Shown piece after piece: positions 38,509-48,044 of a DNA stretch of 64,000 nt (position 1 is its first letter; each line of letters starts with the position of its first letter). Under the pieces are notes generated by a model. That model did no database searches, was not told the origin of the DNA, and was given only the letters and a program-made list of their open reading frames with translations. The stretch is from Xanthomonas bromi (GTDB taxonomy: Bacteria > Pseudomonadota > Gammaproteobacteria > Xanthomonadales > Xanthomonadaceae), in assembly GCF_900092025.1 (NCBI RefSeq), contig NZ_FLTX01000053.1, positions 1 through 64,000 on the forward strand. The letters run 5' to 3'. Made by a program: the position numbers and the translations under genes.

Positions 38509-38706
38509 GGCGTGTGATTCCTGAGTGGGTAGTGCAGCCAGCTACGCTAGCGGGTTTTGCAGCGGCTGGCATGTGCCGTTGGATTGGTTGGACTGGCGCG
38601 GTTGGGGATGGTGCGCGACGCTGGGCAGCATCCGTAGCGCGGGTGGCGTTACGTCGGGGATCGTGGTCGCGCTGGACCGCTGGGAAATCGCGACCGAGCA
38701 GGATCG

Positions 38707-39722
38707 CTACAACGTCTCGTCCTTGAAAATCGCCACATGCGGGGTGCCGTCGGCACCGATCCAGCCGCGGTACATCCCTTCGGTATTGAACGGAAACGCG
38801 GCATTGCCCTGCGCATCCAGCGCAATGGCGCCGCCGTCGCCGCCGGCCTTGGGAATGTCCTGATCGATCACGGTCTCGGCCGCCTGTTGCAGCGATTGCC
38901 CGGCATATTTCATCCGCGCACAGATGTCGTAGGCCGCCACGGCGCGGATGTAGAACTCGCCCCAGCCAGTGCCGGACACCGCGCATTGGTTGTTGGCATA
39001 CGTGCCGGCGCCGATGATCGGCGCATCGCCGACGCGGCCGTAGCGCTTGTTGGTCATGCCGCCGGTGGAGGTGCCAGCGGCCAGATGGCCGTCGCGGTCC
39101 AGCGCCAGTGCGCCGACGGTGCCGAAATGCTTGGCGGTTTCCAGCTCCAGGTTGGCCTGCGCCTGGCGGTCGCCGGCCTCGGCCTTGAGCGCTTTCTGCA
39201 GCTGCTGCCAGCGTTTGTCGGTGCGGAAATAACTCGGGTCCACCAGCGTGATGCCCTGCTCGCGCGCGAATTGCTCGGCGCCGTCGCCGACCAGCATCAC
39301 GTGCCTGGAGCGGTCCATGACGCGGCGCGCCAGCAGGATCGGGTCTTGACCGTATGCACGCCGGCAATCGCACCGGCCTTGCCGCTGGCGCCGTCCATGA
39401 TGGCCGCGTCCAGCTCGTTCTTGCCGTCGTGAGTGAACACTGCACCGCGCCCGGCGTTGAACTGCGGCGCGTCCTCCAGCACGGTGATGGTAGCGGCGAC
39501 CGCATCCACCGCACTGCCGCCGCGGTTCAACACCGCATGCCCGGCGCGCAGCGCGCGTTGCATCGCCTCACGTGCCTGTGCTTGTTCGTCCTTGGAAAGG
39601 CTGGATTTCTCCACGCCCGCACCGCCATGGATCACCAGCATCGGCGTGGCTGCGAGCGCGGGGCCGGCGATGAGCAGCAGCGAGAGCGATAGGCACAACG
39701 CGCGTGGAGACAGGGCCATCAT
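38707..39722 (-). pseudogene. Isoaspartyl peptidase/L-asparaginase, frameshifted
   Basis: The first part (from ATG 39722) has a signal peptide and the Ntn-hydrolase N-half (MLVIHGGAGV, NRGGSAVDAV, NAGRGAVFT). The second part, in another frame, holds the nucleophile Thr (HFGTVGALALD) and GGMTNKRYGRVGDAPIIGAGTYAN. Adding one base at about 39343-39346 restores HTVKNPILLARRVMDRSRHV. The enzyme normally self-cleaves before the Thr and hydrolyses beta-aspartyl dipeptides in the periplasm. As written it would be truncated at 39297 and inactive. Confidence 0.8.
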
Positions 39723-39810
39723 GCGGTTTCCCGACAGGTGAACATTCGACGACAGATTTACCGGATGCGCCAATCACCGCCAGCGATCCGGCAACCGCGC
39801 GCCGCCGGCC

Positions 39811-40440
39811 TCACAACGTATCGCGATGCTTCCCGCGCCACGGCCGGTACCAGGTGCGGATGGCGGCGATGTCGGCAGCCATGTCGGGCCCGGTCCAGAA
39901 CGGCTCACCGATACCCACGGTCTTGCTGGGGTAGTCGAAATACACCGGCAGGATCGGCACCTTGGAATCGGAGGCGATCTTCCAGAAACCGGCCTTCCAG
40001 TTCTCCACCCGCTTGCGCGTGCCTTCTGGCGTGATCACGTACCACATCTGCTCGGAGTTGCGGATCAGCCGCACCGCCTGGCCGATGGTGCCCTGCGGCG
40101 AGCTGCGGTCCAGCGGGATGGCGCCGAGCTTGCGCAGCAGTGGGCCCAGCGGCCACCAGAACAACTGCGACTTGCCGAGCACGCGCACCTCGAAGCCCAG
40201 CGCGAACTTGGCCGCAAAGCCCAGGAAGCCGTCCCAGTTGGAGGAATGCGGGGCCACGATCATCACCAGCTTGGGCTCGTCGGGCAGCCGCCCCAACAGG
40301 CGCCAACCGGCCACACGCAAGACGGTGCGGCCCAGCCAGCGGATGAAGCGGCCATGGGCACGCGGCATTCGGGGCGGCGATGGCTGCAGCAGGATGTTGG
40401 CCTGTGTTACCGGTGGCAACGACGGGTCGGGTTGACTCAC
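39811..40440 (-). CDS. Lysophospholipid acyltransferase-family protein
   Basis: This 209-residue protein has the acyltransferase motif HSSNWDG (HX4D) near residue 65 and a later EGTR (TPEGTRKRV) phosphate-binding motif, the hallmarks of PlsC-like enzymes. It probably acylates a glycerolipid or ornithine lipid at the inner membrane. It lacks a clear N-terminal helix beyond a hydrophobic patch. It is followed after two bases by arfB in the opposite reading order of the same strand, suggesting co-transcription. Confidence 0.82.
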   Translation of the reverse strand: MSQPDPSLPPVTQANILLQPSPPRMPRAHGRFIRWLGRTVLRVAGWRLLGRLPDEPKLVMIVAPHSSNWDGFLGFAAKFALGFEVRVLGKSQLFWWPLGPLLRKLGAIPLDRSSPQGTIGQAVRLIRNSEQMWYVITPEGTRKRVENWKAGFWKIASDSKVPILPVYFDYPSKTVGIGEPFWTGPDMAADIAAIRTWYRPWRGKHRDTL

Positions 40441-40442
40441 AC

Positions 40443-40874
40443 TTACTCCCAGTGGGACGCAGAGCGTCCACGCTTGATATGGCTGCGCTCACGCTTGGCA
40501 TCCAATCGCCGCAGCTTGGCGCCATGACTCGGTTTGGTGGCGACCCGGCGCTTGGGCACCGACAGGCACGCACTGATGATGTCGACCAGCCACTCGCGCG
40601 CATCGTCGCGGTTGCGGTCCTGGGTACGGAAGCGCTGCGCGTCGATCACCAGCACGCCGTCGGCGGTCATGCGGCGGTCGCGCCGCGACAGCAGCCGCGC
40701 CCGCAATGGCTCCGGCAGCGACGGCGAGCCGGCCACGTCGAAACGCAGTTCCACCGCGGTGGAGACCTTGTTGACGTTCTGCCCACCGGCGCCGCTGGCA
40801 CGCACGAAGCGTTCGACGAGTTCGCTGGGCGGAATCGTCAGGCTGGGGCTGATCTGGATCGGGTCGCTGGCCAT
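40443..40874 (-). CDS. arfB: Alternative ribosome-rescue factor ArfB
   Basis: This 143-residue class I release-factor-like peptidyl-tRNA hydrolase has the catalytic GGQ in RASGAGGQNVNKVSTAVELRF shortened here to its core ASGAGGQNVNK, and a basic C-terminal tail (KRERSHIKRGRSASHWE). ArfB/YaeJ frees ribosomes stalled on mRNAs lacking a stop codon. Length matches. The longer frame upstream is antisense to the DUF2059 gene. Confidence 0.9.
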   Translation of the reverse strand: MASDPIQISPSLTIPPSELVERFVRASGAGGQNVNKVSTAVELRFDVAGSPSLPEPLRARLLSRRDRRMTADGVLVIDAQRFRTQDRNRDDAREWLVDIISACLSVPKRRVATKPSHGAKLRRLDAKRERSHIKRGRSASHWE

Positions 40875-40964
40875 GTGCGCCGATTGTATCGGCAGCGGCG
40901 TGGACGCGCGCGAATGCCGGCTTCCCGTATGCTGCGGCCGGTCTCCCGTTTGCAGGATGCTCCG

Positions 40965-41507
40965 ATGACACCGACTTCTTCGCTCTTTGCCGTGCGTAGC
41001 CTCGCTCGCCGGCTGCTGCTGGCCGCCCTGCTGGCCGTGGCCGCCCCGGCCGCATTGGCGCAGGCGCCCAGCGATGCCGACATCAACCGCCTGCTGGCCG
41101 CCTCGCGCGCCCAGACCATGCTGGACACGATGCTGCCGCAGATCGAAGCGATGCAGCAGCAGCAATTCGCCCAGCTCACCGCGCAACGCCAGCTCGATGC
41201 CGAGCAACAGGCGCAGCTGCAGCGCATCCAGGAACGCACCCGCCAGACCGTGCGCAAGGCGCTGTCCTGGTCGGAACTGCGCCCGATGTACGTGGACATC
41301 TACAAGCGCTCGTTCTCGCGCGAGGACGTGCTGGCCATGGCCGAGTTCTACGAGAGCTCGGCCGGCCAGAGCCTGCTGGACAAGACCCCGGCGCTGACCC
41401 AGAACCTGATGGGCGCGATCCAGCAGAAGATGCTGCCGCTGTTTGCCGACCTGCAGAAGGATCTGGAAAAGATCGTCAACGAACCTGCTCCGGCCAAGAA
41501 GCCCTGA
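40965..41507 (+). CDS. DUF2059 exported protein
   Basis: This 180-residue protein has a signal peptide (cleavage after ALAQ, about residue 33) and a helical DUF2059 domain including SWSELRPMYVDIYKRSFSREDVLAMAEFY reduced here to its key motif YVDIYKRSFSREDV. Function unknown for the family. AGGATG precedes ATG 40965. It is divergent from arfB. Confidence 0.83.
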   Translation: MTPTSSLFAVRSLARRLLLAALLAVAAPAALAQAPSDADINRLLAASRAQTMLDTMLPQIEAMQQQQFAQLTAQRQLDAEQQAQLQRIQERTRQTVRKALSWSELRPMYVDIYKRSFSREDVLAMAEFYESSAGQSLLDKTPALTQNLMGAIQQKMLPLFADLQKDLEKIVNEPAPAKKP

Positions 41508-41640
41508 TGGGCGGGGAATCGGGATTGGGGAATCGTGAGAGCGTGCTGTGCTGGTGCGTCTAGATCCGTCGTGAAGAGTGGCAAGCGCGTTGCTCGAGAA
41601 CCTGCCGCCTGATGAGTGGACGACGACTCGCGCATGCCAA

Positions 41641-41770
41641 GCCCCTCTCCCCGCGGGAGAGGGGGTGGGGTGAGGGTCGGAAGGCGAAGCCCGCGCAGAA
41701 TGCGAACGCGCATGGCTTCGCTCCGTACCCTCCTTCGCCCTGCGGGGCACCTTCTCCCCAATAAAGGAGG
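41641..41770. repeat. Palindrome-rich intergenic repeat element
   Basis: The block opens with CCCTCTCCCCGCGGGAGAGGG, a near-perfect palindrome around CCGCGG, and continues into CCTTCGCCCTGCGGGGCACC. Similar CCCTCTCCCGCGGGAGAGGG elements are scattered in Xanthomonas intergenic DNA. Function unknown; REP-like. Confidence 0.5.
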
Positions 41771-41824
41771 ACATGTCCCAGTGTGAGAAGGGAGCGACGG
41801 CTTCGGTGATCGCGCGTGTGCTGC

Positions 41825-41853
41825 GAAAACGACCGCTGCGGAAAACGACCGCT
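41825..41853 (+). repeat. Short tandem repeat, 16-base period
   Basis: GAAAACGACCGCT occurs at 41825-41837 and 41841-41853. Two copies only. Confidence 0.7.
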
Positions 41854-42034
41854 GGTGCTGACCATGCGCCTCGCATGCAGCATGACAGGGCTAGCGTGCC
41901 CGCCACGACCCTCGCTTGACTCGGCACGCTTGCGCGGCTGAAGCACCGGCGGAACTGGAGACGGGTGCAGTGCCTGACACGTGGAGCGTTTGCGCGCACA
42001 GCGCCCACCCGCCTCGGGTCACGGCCCACCAGCA

Positions 42035-42769
42035 CTATGCCTGTGCCGTCGCCTGCAGCTGCGCCATGTCCCAACCAAACAACGCGCAGGCCTTGGTGAA
42101 TTCCGCATCCAGCGGCGCGATGACGCTGATACGCCTGCCTTCGGCCGGATGCGGAAATGCCAGGCGTTCGGCGTGCAGCAGCATGCGGTGGATGCCAAGC
42201 ATGCGGAAGCTGCGGTTGTGGCGTCCGTCGCCGTGGCTGGTGTCGCCGATCATGTGGTGCGACAGGTGCTTCATGTGCCGGCGAATCTGCCGGAAGCGGC
42301 CGGTCTGGGGCTGGCAGCGCAGCAGTGCGTAGCGTGAGGTGGCGAACCCGGTGGAAGGAATCTCCAGCTCGCTGGTGGCCAGACGCTGGAAATGCGTCAC
42401 TGCCGGCTTCTTGACCGGTTTGCCAGGGCCGCCATCCAGATCATGGTCGACGATGAAGCGCTCCTCAGCCGGCCAGCCGCGGCACACGGTCAGATAATGT
42501 TTATCCACCTCACCGGCCATCAAGGCCTTGCCCAGCGCACTGGCGCTATCGCGGTCGAACGCCAGCAACAGGCAACCGCTGGTGGCGCGGTCGAGCCGGT
42601 GCACCAGAAAGATCGGCTTGCCCAACTGCTCGCGCAGGCGGTCGGCCAGGAAGTCGTCTTCTCCGCGCGCCAGCTTGCTGTCGTGGACCATCAGGCCCGC
42701 GGGTTTGTCGACGACGGCCAGGACATCGTCCTGGTAAAGAATCTGCAGATGCTTGGGGGATATGCTCAC
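42035..42769 (-). CDS. truC: RNA pseudouridine synthase (TruC-like)
   Basis: This 244-residue RluA/TruC-family enzyme begins ILYQDDVLAVVDKPAGLMVH and carries the catalytic motif HRLDRATSGCLLLAF (catalytic Asp in RLDRATSG). The later QTGRFRQIRRHMKH segment fits TruC, which modifies U65 in some tRNAs. GTG 42769 is taken as the start because homologues begin close to this residue; upstream is not conserved-looking. The exact RNA target is inferred from family resemblance. Confidence 0.82.
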   Translation of the reverse strand: MSISPKHLQILYQDDVLAVVDKPAGLMVHDSKLARGEDDFLADRLREQLGKPIFLVHRLDRATSGCLLLAFDRDSASALGKALMAGEVDKHYLTVCRGWPAEERFIVDHDLDGGPGKPVKKPAVTHFQRLATSELEIPSTGFATSRYALLRCQPQTGRFRQIRRHMKHLSHHMIGDTSHGDGRHNRSFRMLGIHRMLLHAERLAFPHPAEGRRISVIAPLDAEFTKACALFGWDMAQLQATAQA

Positions 42770-42826
42770 CGGCGGATTATCCGCATCGCTGACACCGCAT
42801 GCCACTGCGTCGCGGCGGACATGGGC

Positions 42827-42852
42827 CCATTGACCACACCCATTGACCACAC
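42827..42852 (+). repeat. 13-base tandem duplication
   Basis: CCATTGACCACAC occurs twice in direct succession in the gap between truC and the thioredoxin-like gene. It is a likely replication-slippage site that may vary among strains. Confidence 0.85.
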
Positions 42853-42897
42853 CGATGTACTGGCGGAGCATGCAGATTCCCCTTCGCGGAGCGTGCC

Positions 42898-43359
42898 ATG
42901 CGTCCCTGGCTCCTGCTTTGCCTGCTGGCGGTCGTTCCGCTGGCCCAGGCCTCGAACCTGCCTTACGACGAACACGCAGATGTCAACGTGCAGCTACGCA
43001 ATGCGCTGGCAGCCGGTAAGACATCGCACAAACCCGTCCTGGTGATCTTCGGCGCAAACTGGTGTCATGACTGCCGTGCGCTGGACACCTCGCTGCATAC
43101 CGCCAAGAACGCACCACTGATCGATCGGTCGTTCGTCGTGGTCAAGGTGGACGTGGGCAATTTCGACCGCAACCTGGACATCAGCCAGCGCTACGGCGAC
43201 CCGATCCAGAACGGCATCCCGGCCGCCGTGGTGGTATCGCCCGCAGGCAAGCTGCTCTACACCACGCGTGCCGGCGAGTTGGCCAATGCGCGCAGGATGA
43301 GCGACGACGGCATCTACCAGTTCTTCGACCACGTGGCGCACGCCGACCACGCACCTTGA
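42898..43359 (+). CDS. Periplasmic thioredoxin-family protein
   Basis: This 153-residue protein has a signal peptide (about 19 residues, cleaved after AQA) and a thioredoxin fold with active site WCHDC (FGANWCHDCRAL). It would act on periplasmic disulfides. It resembles thioredoxin_7/DUF255-type proteins. ATG 42898 leads directly into the signal peptide. Confidence 0.85.
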   Translation: MRPWLLLCLLAVVPLAQASNLPYDEHADVNVQLRNALAAGKTSHKPVLVIFGANWCHDCRALDTSLHTAKNAPLIDRSFVVVKVDVGNFDRNLDISQRYGDPIQNGIPAAVVVSPAGKLLYTTRAGELANARRMSDDGIYQFFDHVAHADHAP

Positions 43360-43670
43360 TGCAATGGTGTGCAAGGCCGGTGCGCGCGCGGGGCGTGCCG
43401 CTGCTGACCGCCAACGCGGTTTAGGGCCTGCCGACCTTACGCGCAGCGTGGCCGGACATGTACCTCTGTCCGGCGCGGTATCGGCATGCGTCGGTGACCC
43501 CGCCGTGTCGACGCAACCGGTTGCCGCTGCCAGAGCGCTGCAGCGACTCCTTGCAGACGCTCACCATCACCCGCGTGCGATGGGCTGTCACCGGTGTCCC
43601 GCGGCGCGTGCATGGCGAGCCACCACGTCAGTGACACTGATGGGCATGCGTGTCGCGCGCGACGCGATGG
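43360..43670. other. Intergenic region, nothing recognised
   Basis: This 311-base gap between convergent genes has no credible coding frame or obvious terminator. Confidence 0.5.
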
Positions 43671-45344
43671 CTAGCGACGCAGCCACGCAACCAGCAACGC
43701 GGCCGTGCCGGCGCCGCCGCTGATCCAGCTCCACACCGGTACCGTGCCCAGGTACCAGCCATCCGGGTGCAGGCCGTAGAGCACAGCGGCGACCACCAAC
43801 AACCCGCTGCCGGTGATGGCGGTGACCACGCGCGTCTGCAGCTTGCGTAGGCTCAGGTCCAACGCGCGCAATTCGCTGGAACGGATATCGATCTGATGCC
43901 GGCCTTCCACCTGCTGTTCCAACCAACTGTGCACCAGACGCGGCATGTCCGGCGCATGGGTCATGATTTCCGGTAGCCGCTTGCCCAGCTCGCGCAACGC
44001 ACGGCGCGGGCTGTAACGCTCGCGCAGGATGCGTTCGAGCACCGGTCGCGCCACCGCCCAGATATCCAGCTTGGGGTCGAGCTGACGGCCCACGCCTTCG
44101 ATGTTGAGCAAGGTCTTCTGCAGCAGGATCAACTGCGGCTGCAGCGTCAGCTCATAGCGCTGGGCCACGCGGAACAATTTGATCAGCACCTGCGCCAGCG
44201 AAATTTCCGACAGCGGCCGGGTGAAATACGGCTCGCAAACCGAGCGCGCGGCCGCTTCCAGTTCGTCGATGCGCACGTTGGACGGCATCCAGCCCGCCTC
44301 CACGTGCAGCTCGGCCATGCGTCGGTAATCCTTGTGGAAGATCGCCATGAAGTTCTCGGCCAGGTAATACTGATCCTCCTGCGAGAGCTGGCCCATGATG
44401 CCGAAATCCAGCGCGATGAAACGCGGATTGAGGCGGCGCTCCGGATCCGAATCGACCCAGATGTTGCCGGCGTGCGCATCGGCGTGGAAGAAATTGTCGC
44501 GGAACACCTGCGTGTAGAACACGCGCACGCCCTTGGCTGCCAGCGCCTTGCGATCGATGCCGGCGGCATCGAGCTTGGCGATGTCGTCGGAGGGAATGCC
44601 GTACACGCGCTCCAGCGTGAGCGCGCGCTCGGCGGTGTGCGACCAGATCACTTCCGGTACGTACAGATCGTCCGAGCCTTCCCAGAACCGACGCAGCACG
44701 CTGGCATTGGCGCCTTCGCGTTGCAGATCGAGTTCGGCCGACAGCGTGCCTTCGATCTCGGCCACCACCTCGCGTGGACGGATCTTGTCGGCACGCGGAT
44801 GGGTACGTTCCACCAGCGTGGCCAGCGAGTGCAGCAACGCGATATCGGCATCGATCTGGCGCTCGATGTCCGGGCGCAGCACCTTGACCACCACCTCGCG
44901 GCGCACGCCGTCGGCATCCGGCGGCAACGTGGCCGCATGCACCTGCGCGATCGAGGCCGAGGCCAGCGGCACGGTGTCGAAGCTGGCAAACGCCACGCTC
45001 ACCGGCAGGCCGAGCGCGCCTTCCACGATCAGCCGCGCGGCCTCGCCATCGAACGGCTTGACCCGGTCCTGCAGCAAGGTGAGTTCTTCGGCCACATCGG
45101 CGGGGATCAGATCGCGACGGGTGGAAAGAATCTGCCCGAACTTGACGAAGATCGGCCCCAGTTCCTGCAGCGCCAGCCGCAACCGCGCACCACGCGATTG
45201 CGCGGCGATTTCGGCGCTGGCACGCGGCACGAATGGCTTGGCCAGGCGCAACCAGCGCTCGGCCGGAGTACCTTCCAGCAAGGCATCCAGGCGGTAACGC
45301 AGAATCACCCGGCCGATGCGGCTGGCCCGCAGGATCGCCTTCAT
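43671..45344 (-). CDS. ubiB: Ubiquinone biosynthesis protein UbiB (ABC1/ADCK atypical kinase)
   Basis: This 557-residue protein has the ABC1 signatures [20 protein letters not shown] (KxGQ), ASIAQVHAA (Ala-rich loop), [12 protein letters not shown] and ALDFGIMG (metal-binding DFG), then a C-terminal hydrophobic pair of helices (about 500-555). UbiB is required for ubiquinone synthesis. ATG 45344 overlaps the ubiJ stop (ATGA). The 1016-residue open frame that includes it runs antisense past ubiJ and ddlA and is not real upstream of 45344. Confidence 0.93.
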   Translation of the reverse strand: MKAILRASRIGRVILRYRLDALLEGTPAERWLRLAKPFVPRASAEIAAQSRGARLRLALQELGPIFVKFGQILSTRRDLIPADVAEELTLLQDRVKPFDGEAARLIVEGALGLPVSVAFASFDTVPLASASIAQVHAATLPPDADGVRREVVVKVLRPDIERQIDADIALLHSLATLVERTHPRADKIRPREVVAEIEGTLSAELDLQREGANASVLRRFWEGSDDLYVPEVIWSHTAERALTLERVYGIPSDDIAKLDAAGIDRKALAAKGVRVFYTQVFRDNFFHADAHAGNIWVDSDPERRLNPRFIALDFGIMGQLSQEDQYYLAENFMAIFHKDYRRMAELHVEAGWMPSNVRIDELEAAARSVCEPYFTRPLSEISLAQVLIKLFRVAQRYELTLQPQLILLQKTLLNIEGVGRQLDPKLDIWAVARPVLERILRERYSPRRALRELGKRLPEIMTHAPDMPRLVHSWLEQQVEGRHQIDIRSSELRALDLSLRKLQTRVVTAITGSGLLVVAAVLYGLHPDGWYLGTVPVWSWISGGAGTAALLVAWLRR

Positions 45345-45985
45345 GCCGCGCCCCCACTCGCGCGCAGGCGGCTCACGCGCGCGGCCAGCCGTTCGACGTC
45401 GTCGCGTAGCTCGTCCACATCGTCGTGGAAGGCGTCGAGTTCGGCGCGTGGCACCACATCGCGCGATTCTTCGGTGACGAATTCGGCCGCGCTGTGCGCC
45501 AGATCCACTGCGCTGCGACGCGCCTGCTGCAGCGCTGCACGCACCCCACCGGCGATCTGCACGCCGAGGATCTCGCCGAACACCGCCACGAACGGCAGCT
45601 GCCAATCCGGGTCGAAGCGACCGGCCAGCTGTTGTAGCTGGCGCGCCAGCTCGGCATCGCCAGACACCTTGAGCCGGCCAGCCGGCGCACCGCTGCGACG
45701 TGCGTTGGCCAGGAACGGCAGTTGCCCGAGCAAGCCGGCCAGGCTGCTGCGCACTGCAAGATCGGGTTCCTGCGCCGGATCGACCGGACCGACCAGCAAG
45801 CGGCGCTCGTGCACGCGGATCTGCAGGGCCAGCGCGGGCGCGTCCAGGGTCAGCGCGATGCGCTGGCCTTCCAGCGGCAGCAGGGCGTCGCGGGTATCCG
45901 GGTCCAGCGCCAGCGCACGGTTGAGCGCTGCCTGCAGGGCCTGGCCGGCGAGCGGCTTGAGTGAATTGAAGAGTGATCCGGGCAT
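45341..45985 (-). CDS. ubiJ: Ubiquinone biosynthesis accessory factor UbiJ
   Basis: This 214-residue protein has an SCP2 sterol-carrier-like domain (about 15-115) and a C-terminal amphipathic coiled region ([19 protein letters not shown]). UbiJ binds ubiquinone intermediates in the soluble Ubi complex. The usual partner order ubiJ-ubiB is kept with a four-base overlap; ubiE is not adjacent. Confidence 0.88.
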   Translation of the reverse strand: MPGSLFNSLKPLAGQALQAALNRALALDPDTRDALLPLEGQRIALTLDAPALALQIRVHERRLLVGPVDPAQEPDLAVRSSLAGLLGQLPFLANARRSGAPAGRLKVSGDAELARQLQQLAGRFDPDWQLPFVAVFGEILGVQIAGGVRAALQQARRSAVDLAHSAAEFVTEESRDVVPRAELDAFHDDVDELRDDVERLAARVSRLRASGGAA

Positions 45986-46122
45986 GCCTGCATTCTACCG
46001 TCCCTGCATGTCGCAGCTGCTTGACGACGCTGTGGCAGCACTGACTGGCGTTGCAGCACTTCCTTCGGTACGCATGCCACGGGCATCCTGGCGCCTTCCA
46101 TTGACGATGGCAGGAGCGGGCA

Positions 46123-47226
46123 ATGCGCAAGATTCGGGTCGGCCTCATCTTCGGCGGCAAATCGGCCGAGCACGAGGTCTCGTTGCAATCGGCACGCAAC
46201 ATCCTGGATGCGCTGGACCCGCAGCGCTTCGAGCCGGTGCTGATCGGTATCGACAAGCAAGGCCAGTGGCACGTCAACGACCCCGACAGCTTCCTGCTGC
46301 ATGCCGACGACCCGGCACGCATTGCGCTGCATCGCAGTGGTCGCGGTGTGGCACTGCTGCCAGGCGCGCAACAGCAGCAGTTGCGCCCCATCCAGCCGGA
46401 GCAGGCGCTGGCGCAGATCGATGTGGTGTTTCCCATCGTGCACGGCACGCTGGGCGAAGACGGCTCGCTGCAGGGACTGCTGCGCATGGCCAACCTGCCC
46501 TTCGTGGGCTCCGGCGTGCTCGGCTCGGCGGTGGCGATGGACAAGGACATGGCCAAGCGCGTGTTGCGCGATGCCGGGCTGGCGGTGGCACCGTTCGTCT
46601 GCTTCAACCGCCACACCGCCGCACAGGCCGATGTGGATGCGTTGATCGCACAGTTGGGCTTGCCGCTGTTCGTCAAACCGGCCAACCAGGGCTCGTCGGT
46701 CGGCGTCAGCCAGGTGCGCACGGCAGACGCGTTCGCCGCTGCACTCGGCTTGGCCTTGGCCTATGACCACAAGGTCTTGGTGGAAGCGGCCATTGCCGGG
46801 CGCGAAATCGAATGCGCCGTGCTCGGCAATGCCGCACCCCAGGCCAGCGTGTGCGGCGAAGTGGTGGTGCACGATGCGTTCTATTCGTACGAAACCAAAT
46901 ACATCAGCGACCACGGTGCCGAGATCGTGATCCCGGCCGCCATCGATGCGCAGACCCAGCAGCGCATCCGGCAGATCGCGGTGCAGGCGTATCAGGCACT
47001 GGACTGCGCAGGCATGGCGCGCGTGGATGTCTTCCTGTGCGCAGACGGACGCATCGTGATCAATGAGGTCAACACGCTGCCGGGCTTCACCCGCATCAGC
47101 ATGTATCCGAAATTATGGCAGGCAAGCGGGCTGGACTATCGCAGCCTGATCACGCAATTGATCGAACTGGCACTGCAACGCCACGCCGACGATCGCCTGT
47201 TGCGTAGCGCGGTCGAGCCACACTGA
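46123..47226 (+). CDS. ddlA: D-alanine--D-alanine ligase A
   Basis: This 367-residue ATP-grasp enzyme makes D-Ala-D-Ala for peptidoglycan. Visible motifs are [50 protein letters not shown] and [19 protein letters not shown]. Length fits the DdlA branch. Its stop overlaps the start of the decayed acetyltransferase gene. Confidence 0.94.
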   Translation: MRKIRVGLIFGGKSAEHEVSLQSARNILDALDPQRFEPVLIGIDKQGQWHVNDPDSFLLHADDPARIALHRSGRGVALLPGAQQQQLRPIQPEQALAQIDVVFPIVHGTLGEDGSLQGLLRMANLPFVGSGVLGSAVAMDKDMAKRVLRDAGLAVAPFVCFNRHTAAQADVDALIAQLGLPLFVKPANQGSSVGVSQVRTADAFAAALGLALAYDHKVLVEAAIAGREIECAVLGNAAPQASVCGEVVVHDAFYSYETKYISDHGAEIVIPAAIDAQTQQRIRQIAVQAYQALDCAGMARVDVFLCADGRIVINEVNTLPGFTRISMYPKLWQASGLDYRSLITQLIELALQRHADDRLLRSAVEPH

Positions 47227-47706
47227 TGGCGCTGCCGCAGTTGCGCGCCGTACAACCGCACGACCACGCCGGAGTGCTGGCGCTCGCTCATGCGCATGCC
47301 GCCGAATAGTCGTTGCCCGACGTCGACGGCCTGACTGCCTTGCTGCAGATCGCCTGACACGCATGCATGCCACATCGGCTGAGTGCCTGCTGCGTGCGCT
47401 GGATCAAGACGCGCCGTATGCCAACGCGCGCTTGGTCTGGAGGGCCGCTCGCTTTGCACGGCTTGTGTTTGTCGATCGCATCGTCATTGCCGCGCACGCA
47501 CGTCGGGGTGGTATTGCCACGCGGCTATATGACGGACTCATCCGAAAAGCAGGTGCAACAGGACAGCTGCCATTCGTGTGCAAGGTCAATGTGATCCCTG
47601 CCAATCCCAGATCGCTCACGCGGCATCGCCGCTGCGCTTCGTTGCGATCGGCGATGCAGTGCTGGCCAATGGCAAGTAGGTGCAATATTTGGAAAAGCGC
47701 CTGTCG
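47226..47706 (+). pseudogene. GNAT acetyltransferase, multiply disrupted
   Basis: The frame from ATG 47226 ([20 protein letters not shown]) meets TAG at 47307 and TGA at 47355. Reading resumes in other frames as ALDQDAPYANARLVW and VDRIVIAAHARRGGIATRLYDGLIR (a GNAT acetyl-CoA site), then AIGDAVLANGK before another TAG at 47677 and QYLEKRL. At least three stops and two frame changes show a long-decayed gene. Confidence 0.8.
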
Positions 47707-47742
47707 CCGGCGAAACCTTGTTTCTATCCCGCCGTAAACGCA

Positions 47743-47774
47743 CATGGCCCGCTTCCTTGCGAAAGCGGGCCATG
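47743..47774 (-). terminator. Hairpin downstream of the DUF1328 gene
   Basis: CATGGCCCGCTT pairs perfectly with AAGCGGGCCATG around an 8-base loop. The T-run is weak on either strand, so it could stabilise RNA ends as well as terminate. Confidence 0.6.
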
Positions 47775-47821
47775 TAGCGCCGATCAGCAGCGCCGCTGCC
47801 GTGACGTATCGCGTTTAAGCG

Positions 47822-47980
47822 TTACACCTTGCCGCGACGGAACATCGAGATCACTGCCAGGATCAGGAACACCACGAACAGGATCCAGGCGATGTTGGTC
47901 GCCGCGCCGGCGATACCACTGAAGCCCAGCACAGCAGCGATGATGGCGATGACGAAAAAGATGATGGCGTAATGCAGCAT
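47822..47980 (-). CDS. DUF1328 small membrane protein
   Basis: This 52-residue protein has two transmembrane helices ([20 protein letters not shown] and [18 protein letters not shown]) with the family's GIAGAAT turn. DUF1328 (YtjA-like) proteins are small inner-membrane proteins of unknown function, often stress-related. It stands alone with its own hairpin. Confidence 0.88.
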   Translation of the reverse strand: MLHYAIIFFVIAIIAAVLGFSGIAGAATNIAWILFVVFLILAVISMFRRGKV

Positions 47981-48044
47981 GGCAAGGGTTCCAAAAGTTG
48001 TCGTGCCGAATCGGCGCAGACGTATCTTGAGGATGTGCCGGTCT

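Larger units (their letters stand above)
41508..42034. other. Repeat-containing intergenic region
   Basis: This 527-base gap has no credible gene. It holds short direct repeats and a palindrome-rich intergenic element (listed separately) of a kind common in Xanthomonas spacers. Confidence 0.55.

Noticed and set aside
41641-41770. Possible CRISPR-like repeat
   Set aside because: There is one palindrome block and no regularly spaced direct repeats or spacers, so it is an intergenic repeat element.
41560-41946. 128-residue minus-strand frame in the intergenic repeat region
   Set aside because: It is made from repeat palindromes, has no ribosome site and no recognisable domain.
45986-46721. Upstream half of the 1016-residue open frame containing UbiB
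   Set aside because: It is antisense to ddlA, and ubiJ overlaps the frame between. Only the part from 45344 has UbiB features.
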